This document shows positions 6,337 through 11,041 of a stretch of DNA of 11,041 nt, one piece after another; the stretch's first letter is position 1, and every line of letters begins with the position of its first letter. Both the position numbers and the translations under genes were made by a program. The DNA is taken from assembly GCA_036806345.1 (NCBI GenBank), contig DAIROT010000065.1, positions 1 to 11,041 of the forward strand, written 5' to 3'. This DNA is from QHCF01 sp003244275 (GTDB taxonomy: Bacteria; Actinomycetota; Acidimicrobiia; Acidimicrobiales; QHCF01). The notes beneath the pieces were generated by a model. That model saw nothing but the letters and a program-made list of their open reading frames with translations. It was not told the DNA's origin and made no database searches.

Positions 6337-6783
6337 TCAGGCCGGCACAACCTCCACGGTGACCCGGAACTCGACATCCGAGTGCAGCTTCATCGGGATC
6401 TCGTGAACACCGAGAGCCTTGATGGGCTCGGCGAGGGCCAGGCGCCGCCGGTCGAGCTCGATGCCCACCTGCTCGCTCACCGACTGAACGATGTCAGTGG
6501 CCGTCACCGAACCAAAGAGTCGGCCGTCGGCACTGGAACGGGCCTTGATGCGAATAACGGCCGGTACCAGTTGCCGGGCCACCGTCTCAGCACCCTCTCG
6601 ATCGCGAGCATCTCGCGTGTCGCGAGATCTGCGCATGGCCGCCGCCTGGGCGGTCACCCCTGGTGTGGCCAGCATGGCCGCTCCCTTGGGCACGAGATAG
6701 TTGCGGGCAAAACCGTCAGCCACCTCCACGATGTCGCCGCGCTTGCCCACGCTGGCCAGATCAGCCCTGAGCACAATCCTCAT
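6337..6783 (-). CDS. rplI: 50S ribosomal protein bL9
   Basis: 148 residues, the standard full length for bL9, which binds 23S rRNA near the L1 stalk and helps maintain reading frame. The N-terminal RNA-binding domain is intact: MRIVLRADLASVGKRGDIVE, then the family signature VADGFARNYLVPKGAAM (21-37). A charged connecting helix follows (about 45-75). The C-terminal domain carries ADGRLFGSVTATDI (85-98), another conserved block, and ends at VEVVPA. The gene lies 12 bp downstream of ssb with a short G-rich ribosome site, so it is almost certainly co-transcribed with rpsF and ssb. In most bacteria rpsR would sit in this gap; here there is no room for it. Confidence 0.97.
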   Translation of the reverse strand: MRIVLRADLASVGKRGDIVEVADGFARNYLVPKGAAMLATPGVTAQAAAMRRSRDTRDARDREGAETVARQLVPAVIRIKARSSADGRLFGSVTATDIVQSVSEQVGIELDRRRLALAEPIKALGVHEIPMKLHSDVEFRVTVEVVPA

Positions 6784-6795
6784 CTCGGCCCCATC

Positions 6796-7269
6796 TCAGA
6801 ACGGGTCGTCGTCATGGCTGTACTCGGACCCTCGGGACGCGCTCGCGCCGGCGGGGGCCGGACGGGGGGAACCCCCCCCGTCCGCCGGTCCCTCACCTGG
6901 GCCTTTGCGCTCATTCTTGGTCACGGTGCAGGTGGCCCAGCGCAGACTCGGGCCAATCTCGTCGGCCACCACCTCCACCTTGGAGCGCCGCTCACCCTCC
7001 TGGTTCTCCCAGGAGCGCTGATCGAGGCGCCCGGTGACCATGACCCGCGAACCCTTGGACAGGCTCTCGCAGGCGTTCTCGGCCATCTCCCGCCAGCACA
7101 CGACGTCGAAGAAGGAGGTATTTTCCTCCCACTCCTGGGTCTGGCGATTCTGCCAGCGGCGATTGACAGCCAGGCCAAAGGTGGCGATGGGCTGTCCAGT
7201 GGGAGTGAACCGCAGCTCAGGATCCCGTGTGATGTTGCCAACCAAAGTAATCGTGTTCCCGTTTGACAT
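6796..7269 (-). CDS. ssb: Single-stranded DNA-binding protein SSB
   Basis: 157 residues. The OB-fold domain covers about 1-112 (ITLVGNITRDPELRFTPTGQ, then ATFGLAVNRRW, FFDVVCWREMAENA, and SRVMVTGRLDQRSWENQEGE). A flexible Gly/Pro/Ala-rich linker runs from about 118 to 150. The acidic tip DDDPF (153-157) is the conserved docking peptide for replication and repair partners. SSB coats single-stranded DNA at forks and works with the DnaB encoded downstream. The start at 7269 lies 2 bp after the rpsF stop, with GGAG a few bases upstream inside rpsF, so translational coupling is likely. The length and tail suggest a full-length essential SSB rather than a plasmid or phage paralogue. Confidence 0.97.
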   Translation of the reverse strand: MSNGNTITLVGNITRDPELRFTPTGQPIATFGLAVNRRWQNRQTQEWEENTSFFDVVCWREMAENACESLSKGSRVMVTGRLDQRSWENQEGERRSKVEVVADEIGPSLRWATCTVTKNERKGPGEGPADGGGSPRPAPAGASASRGSEYSHDDDPF

Positions 7270-7271
7270 TC

Positions 7272-7631
7272 TCAGCTCCGTTCGTGGATCGGCTCGCCTC
7301 GGTCACCGACACCGTCCGAGCGGTGCGCAGCAGTCGCACCGGAATCTTCGGGCAGCCGGAGAACCTTGTGGCGAAGCACTTCGTCGGCGAGGGAGAGCAT
7401 CCGGTGCAGGTCGGCCATGGTCTCAGGCTGGGCCGTAGCCTCCAAGAGGACGTACTCGCCCTCCCAGCGGTGGTCCAGCTCATAGGCAAAGCGTCGTCTG
7501 CCCCACCGATTGACCGAGCCGGGGTTGCCTCCCCCGGATCGAATCAGCTCGGTAGCCCTGTCGACGAGCGCCCGGACGGACTCTTCCTCCAGGCTGGCAT
7601 CGAGAATGATCATGATCTCGTAGGGCCGCAT
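7272..7631 (-). CDS. rpsF: 30S ribosomal protein bS6
   Basis: 119 residues from ATG 7631. The chain starts MRPYEIMIILDASLEEESVR, the hallmark S6 N-terminus, and contains NRWGRRRFAYELDHRWEGEY (41-60), the conserved strand pair. DEVLRHKVLRLPE (83-95) closes the fold, followed by a loose polar tail. I prefer this start over an in-frame ATG 12 codons upstream. A strong AGGAGGT site (7641-7647) stands 9 nt before it, and the extra residues would be read through that site and a hairpin. S6 normally binds the 16S platform as a heterodimer with S18, whose gene is missing from this operon. It is the first gene of the rpsF-ssb-rplI-(dnaB) unit and has a structured leader. Confidence 0.96.
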   Translation of the reverse strand: MRPYEIMIILDASLEEESVRALVDRATELIRSGGGNPGSVNRWGRRRFAYELDHRWEGEYVLLEATAQPETMADLHRMLSLADEVLRHKVLRLPEDSGATAAHRSDGVGDRGEPIHERS

Positions 7632-7652
7632 GTACGGCTCACCTCCTGTGGG

Positions 7653-7689
7653 CCCGGTGTCTGGCACCGGGGCCCCGGCTCGGCCGGGG
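7653..7689 (-). promoter_or_regulatory. Tandem GC hairpins in the rpsF mRNA leader
   Basis: There are two perfect 7-bp stems. Plus-strand CCCGGTG-TCTGG-CACCGGG spans 7653-7671 and CCCCGGC-TCG-GCCGGGG spans 7673-7689, ending 6 bp before the ribosome site of rpsF. The facing arms also form a 12-bp palindrome (7667-7678), so an alternative pairing exists. No U-tract follows. rpsF leaders in many bacteria carry an S6:S18-binding structure for feedback control. Whether this is such an element cannot be told by eye. Confidence 0.45.
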
Positions 7690-7806
7690 CAGGGGTGGTT
7701 GGGACCTGATCATGGTACTCGATCCCTGCGATAGCTGTAGGTGCTGGCTGCATCTCGTCAGAAAGTATGGCGCGCGGCTGTAACACCGCCATCCACCGGC
7801 CGCCAG

Positions 7807-8649
7807 TCACGACCCGGGAGGCCCGGGAACGGTCTCCTCGATGATGTGGTAGCTCTCATCGGCGGAGGGATACCGGCCATCGCGTACGTCAGCGGCAAAG
7901 GCAGTGACGGCGACCGTGGCCGCCGCTCCCAGATTGGCGTATCGGCGAACGAACCTCGGGTCCCCTCGCTCACCCAGCCCCAGTAGATCGTGCAGCACCA
8001 GGACCTGGCCGTCGCACCACGGGCCGGCCCCGATCCCAATGGTGGGAACGGGCACGGCGTCAGTCACCGACCGTGCCACCACATCCGGCATTGCCTCCAG
8101 GACCAGGGCGAAGCAGCCAGCCTCGGCCAGGGCCCGGGCGTCGTCCACCAGCGCCTCGACCGCATCACGTTGACGTCCCTGGACCTTGAAGCCGCCCATC
8201 ACGTGCAGAGACTGAGGGGTGAGGCCGATGTGACCCATCACCGGTATCTCGGCACCAATTATGGCCTCGACCACGGGGACTCGTTGGCGGCCGCCCTCCA
8301 GCTTGACGGCCCGGGCCCCTGCTCTGATCAGGGTGGCCGCATTGCGGATGCCGTCGTCCACGCTGACGTGATAGCTCATCCATGGTAGATCACCCACCAC
8401 CAGCGCGCGGGGCCGAGACCTGGCCACCGCGGCCACGTGGTGGGCCATCGTGGCGGTATCGATGGCCAGGGTGTCGTCATGGCCCAGCACGACCATGGCC
8501 AGAGAGTCCCCTACCAGGACGATGTCCACACCCGCACGGTCCACGATGCGTGCACCGGGCGCGTCGTAGGCGGTCACCATCACCAGCGGCTCGGCCCCGA
8601 GGCGACGCTTGCGGACCCGCACGGCGGGGACGGTCACCTGCTCGGGCAC
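7807..8649 (-). CDS. panB: 3-methyl-2-oxobutanoate hydroxymethyltransferase (ketopantoate hydroxymethyltransferase)
   Basis: PanB transfers a hydroxymethyl group from 5,10-methylenetetrahydrofolate to 2-oxoisovalerate, the first step of pantothenate (CoA) synthesis, in the cytosol. I choose GTG 8649 (280 residues) because AAGGAG lies 6 nt upstream (8656-8661). An in-frame GTG at 8676 would add 9 residues. Numbering from 8676, visible motifs are VTAYDAPGARIVDRAGVDIV (34-53), VGDSLAMVVLGHDDTL (55-70), VVGDLPWMSYH (93-103), AVKLEGG (123-129), GHIGLTPQSLHVMGGFKVQG (148-167), LEAMP (193-197) and TIGIGAG (212-218). Asp57, Asp96 and Glu127 match the metal ligands, and Glu194 the proposed base. It is a TIM-barrel decamer in known relatives. 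The gene stands alone between the PBP and rpsF genes; other pan genes are not in view. Confidence 0.96.
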   Translation of the reverse strand: MPEQVTVPAVRVRKRRLGAEPLVMVTAYDAPGARIVDRAGVDIVLVGDSLAMVVLGHDDTLAIDTATMAHHVAAVARSRPRALVVGDLPWMSYHVSVDDGIRNAATLIRAGARAVKLEGGRQRVPVVEAIIGAEIPVMGHIGLTPQSLHVMGGFKVQGRQRDAVEALVDDARALAEAGCFALVLEAMPDVVARSVTDAVPVPTIGIGAGPWCDGQVLVLHDLLGLGERGDPRFVRRYANLGAAATVAVTAFAADVRDGRYPSADESYHIIEETVPGPPGS

Positions 8650-8775
8650 AGCGTTCTCCTTCCCGTCCAGCGCCACGACGGCTGCCAGCGGTGCAGTCAG
8701 TCTACCGTCAGTGAAACCAGACGGCTCTGGTGATGAATGATCGTTCTCTGCTCCCCGACCTGAGGATCAGCGGCG

Positions 8776-8798
8776 CCCCGGGCGGCTGGCGGCCGGGG
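8776..8798 (-). terminator. GC hairpin downstream of the PBP gene
   Basis: A 6-bp CCCCGG/CCGGGG stem with an 11-nt GC-rich loop, 35 bp past the stop of the PBP gene and upstream of panB. It may end or attenuate PBP transcription. No U-run follows in the transcript, so the call is weak. Confidence 0.3.
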
Positions 8799-8832
8799 AC
8801 CAATCGAGAGCCCAGCCGGTGAGGACTGAGCC

Positions 8833-11041
8833 CTATTTGCGAGCGGTGGTGGCGGTGGCGGCGGACGGCACAGTAGTGGAGGCGGTGTTGGCCGCCTTGT
8901 TGGTCGTGGGTGTGGTGGTCGCCGAGGAGCCCGAGGCACCGGATGAGACAGTGGTGGACGGCGACAAAGGCCGCCTGGTGGTAGCTCCGCTCGGAGCGCT
9001 GGTGGTGGTCGCCGACCGGTAGGTGGGCCTGGTGGTAGTGGTGGAGGACAGCGGCAGGGACGGGGCACTGGAGGGCGCTGAGTAGGGGATCAGCAGGCCG
9101 GCCACCGCCTTGCCACCGAGACTGGAGGGCGTAGGGAAGTCAGTGGTGGGCTGGCCCTCAGTCGCTACCGACATGAACCTGCGGAAGATGTCGGCTGGGA
9201 GGCTCCCACCCGTCACCCCGGTGCCCCGCACATCGGTCATGTAGTGACTCTCCTTGTCGGGATATCCCATCCACACCGCGGTGGTGAGGTGTGGCGTGTA
9301 GCCCACGAACCAGGCGTCGCTGTAATGCTCGGTGGTACCGGTCTTGCCGGCCATCGGCCGGCCGATGGCGGCACCGGTCCCGGTGCCATTCTTGACCACC
9401 TGCTGCAGGCAGTAGTCCACCACCGCGGCCTGCTCCTGGGTGAGTACCCGCGTGCGCTGGGCCTGGTCGGGCTGGAGGATCCGGCCATCAGCGGTGGCCA
9501 CCTGGACCACCACCCGAGGGGTGATGCGCACGCCCTCGTTGGCAAACGTCGAGTATGCAGAGGCCATGTCCATGACCGACACCTCGTCGGTCCCCAGCAC
9601 CAGGGAGGGTACCGGCTGGAGTGGCGCGGTGACCCCCAGCTGATGGGCCATGCTCACCAGCTTGCCGGCGCCCAGGTGGGCCTCCAACTGGGCATAGACG
9701 GTGTTCACCGAGTCGCGGGTGGCAGTGACCAGGTCTATGGGACCCGGAAAAGACTCGCTCTCGAAGTTGGTGACCGGGTATCCGGGCGTTCCGGGTACCG
9801 GGATCACTAGCTTGGGAGGGGCCGGAAGCGCAGACTCTACGCTGTAGCCCTCCTTGACTGCGGCGGCCAGTAGAAAAGCCTTGAAGGTAGAGCCGGGTTG
9901 GCGTCCCGATCCCCCGCCCGACGTTCCCACCGCCAGGTTGACGTTGGAGTCGGCGTAGTTGCGCCCCCCCACCATGGCGCGAACCCGGCCCTGGTCGTCC
10001 ACCGACACCAGCGCGCCGGCCGGCTCACCCCGGCTCAGGAAGCCATAGACGGCATTGTAGGCCTGGTCCTGGGTGGTTGGGTCCAGGCTGGTCTGGACTC
10101 GAAGACCCCCGCCATCCACCTCGGCCTCCCCATAGCGGGCGATGAGCTGCCGGCGTACGAACTGGACGAAATACTCGGTACCGGGAACGGCGCTCACCCG
10201 CACGCGGGTGACGGCGGGAACCACATCTCCGCCGTTCCCGGTCATCGCCACCATCTTGGCCTGCTCGGCCTGGGATGGGGTGACGAAGTGGTACCTGACC
10301 ATGGAGTCCAGGGTCAGGGCTCTGCGCTGGCTGGCGGTGGCCGGGTCCCGGTACGCATCGGCCGTCTCCGGCGAACGGATGAGGGCCGCAAGGTAAGCCG
10401 CCTGATCCAGGCTCAGCTGACCCACATCCTTCCCAAAATAGGCCTGGGCAGCAGCTTGGACCCCATAGGCCCTACGCCCGAAGTAGATGATGTTGAGATA
10501 GCGCTCGAGAATCTGGGACTTGGTCAGCTGGTGCTGGAGCTTGAGGGCGAGCACTGCCTCCTTGGCCTTGCGAAGTGGGCTGCGCTGGTCACCGACGTAG
10601 GTCTGCTTCACGTACTGCTGGGTAATGGTCGAGCCTCCCTGGACAGGGTGGCCGCGTAGGTCAGACAGGGCCGCCCGGGCAATCCCTACCGGGTCAATCG
10701 CCCCGTGTTGAAAATAAGCATGGTCCTCGGTGGCCAAGACCGCATCCACCAACACCTTGGGCACCCGAGACAGCGGCACCGGCTCCCGGTTGGTTCCCCC
10801 ATTGAAGCTGGCCAGCGACTTGCCGTTCGCGTAGGTGAGCAGGGTGGGCTGGCCGGGGACGGTGGCCTGGGGAAAGGGCAGATGAATCAGGATGTAGGCA
10901 GCTCCAGCCACACCGGACACGCCAACCAGGCCGACAAGGAACAACAGCCGCCGGTAGCGCCAGGCCCAGCTGCGCTGCTTGGCTGGTCGCCCCGGGCGGA
11001 CCCTCGCAGCCTGGCGGGCTGGGGCCTGGCGGGCTGGGGCC
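8833..11041 (-). CDS. Class A (bifunctional) penicillin-binding protein, N-terminus outside window
   Basis: Membrane-anchored peptidoglycan synthase with glycosyltransferase and transpeptidase activity, acting outside the membrane. The frame stays open to the window edge, so the start lies beyond it. A TTG at 10944 is only inside the anchor. The visible cytoplasmic part is basic (two APARQ repeats, RSWAWRYRR), followed by one membrane helix. Numbering from TTG 10944: the GT51 domain has AVLATEDHAYFQHGAID (68-84, catalytic Glu73), VQGGSTITQQYVKQTYV (101-117) and ILERYLNIIYFGRRAYGVQA (145-164). The transpeptidase domain has SxxK in PGSTFK (Ser352-Lys355), SVN (412-414) and KTG (534-536). The last 80 or so residues (622-703) are a Ser/Thr/Pro/Ala-rich low-complexity tail, likely wall-spanning or disordered. 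It resembles mycobacterial PonA1, which also lies upstream of rpsF. Confidence 0.96.
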   Translation of the reverse strand, partial: APARQAPARQAARVRPGRPAKQRSWAWRYRRLLFLVGLVGVSGVAGAAYILIHLPFPQATVPGQPTLLTYANGKSLASFNGGTNREPVPLSRVPKVLVDAVLATEDHAYFQHGAIDPVGIARAALSDLRGHPVQGGSTITQQYVKQTYVGDQRSPLRKAKEAVLALKLQHQLTKSQILERYLNIIYFGRRAYGVQAAAQAYFGKDVGQLSLDQAAYLAALIRSPETADAYRDPATASQRRALTLDSMVRYHFVTPSQAEQAKMVAMTGNGGDVVPAVTRVRVSAVPGTEYFVQFVRRQLIARYGEAEVDGGGLRVQTSLDPTTQDQAYNAVYGFLSRGEPAGALVSVDDQGRVRAMVGGRNYADSNVNLAVGTSGGGSGRQPGSTFKAFLLAAAVKEGYSVESALPAPPKLVIPVPGTPGYPVTNFESESFPGPIDLVTATRDSVNTVYAQLEAHLGAGKLVSMAHQLGVTAPLQPVPSLVLGTDEVSVMDMASAYSTFANEGVRITPRVVVQVATADGRILQPDQAQRTRVLTQEQAAVVDYCLQQVVKNGTGTGAAIGRPMAGKTGTTEHYSDAWFVGYTPHLTTAVWMGYPDKESHYMTDVRGTGVTGGSLPADIFRRFMSVATEGQPTTDFPTPSSLGGKAVAGLLIPYSAPSSAPSLPLSSTTTTRPTYRSATTTSAPSGATTRRPLSPSTTVSSGASGSSATTTPTTNKAANTASTTVPSAATATTARK
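11011..11040. repeat. Two tandem 15-bp repeats in the PBP N-terminal coding region
   Basis: CTGGCGGGCTGGGGC occurs twice head to tail (11011-11025 and 11026-11040), and in frame encodes APARQ twice on the minus strand. The window ends here, so more copies may follow. This is a length-variable basic cytoplasmic tail of the PBP. Confidence 0.8.

Noticed and set aside
6310..7266. 318-codon open frame on the plus strand across rplI and ssb
   Set aside because: Antisense to two clearly real genes; its translation shows no domain and is a by-product of high GC.
7632..7667. rpsF start 12 codons upstream
   Set aside because: It would place the strong AGGAGGT ribosome site and a hairpin inside the coding region, and S6 proteins begin at the MRPYE-like motif.
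9898..10659. 253-codon open frame on the plus strand
   Set aside because: Antisense shadow of the PBP catalytic domains.
10942..10944. TTG as the true start of the PBP
   Set aside because: The frame is open to the window edge with a typical basic cytoplasmic tail upstream, so the TTG is internal.

Overview
High-GC, actinobacterial-looking DNA. The gene order, read on the minus strand, is a class A penicillin-binding protein, panB, rpsF, ssb, rplI, dnaB. This resembles the ponA1-rpsF-ssb-rplI-dnaB neighbourhood of mycobacteria. The very Ser/Thr-rich tail of the PBP would suit an uncultured Actinomycetota lineage such as Acidimicrobiia, but that placement is inference. I see no rRNA, tRNA, CRISPR array or transposase.

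Left part (1-2830), accessory. A VOC/glyoxalase-fold gene on the minus strand (57-452) stands divergent from a plus-strand cluster. The cluster is an intact TetR regulator (718-1329), a VC0807-family membrane protein (1326-2045) and a rhomboid-family protein (2042-2830). The three are joined by 4-bp overlaps (ATGA, GTGA), so they look like one translationally coupled operon. The TetR gene appears to have a leaderless promoter, with a palindromic operator lying over the -10 box and start codon. The VC0807-family frame carries an in-frame TAA near its middle, with recognisable family sequence on both sides.

Middle (2831-3600). There is no intact gene. A decayed second TetR gene lies on the minus strand (about 3050-3500), with several frameshifts and an internal deletion. 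A purine tract lies just past the dnaB stop.

Right part (3601-11041), housekeeping and all on the minus strand. dnaB is interrupted inside its Walker A motif by a 379-residue intein. The intein has the hallmarks of the class 3 mechanism (Ala1, Trp/Cys/Thr triad) and carries both LAGLIDADG motifs. Upstream lie rplI, ssb and rpsF. rpsR, which normally sits between ssb and rplI, is absent. The rpsF leader holds two perfect GC hairpins. Further upstream are panB (pantothenate/CoA synthesis) and a bifunctional PBP whose N-terminus runs off the window.

The most interesting items are the class 3 DnaB intein, the missing rpsR with the structured rpsF leader, the stop-interrupted membrane gene, and the TetR/VC0807/rhomboid cluster, whose rhomboid has a His-rich loop.
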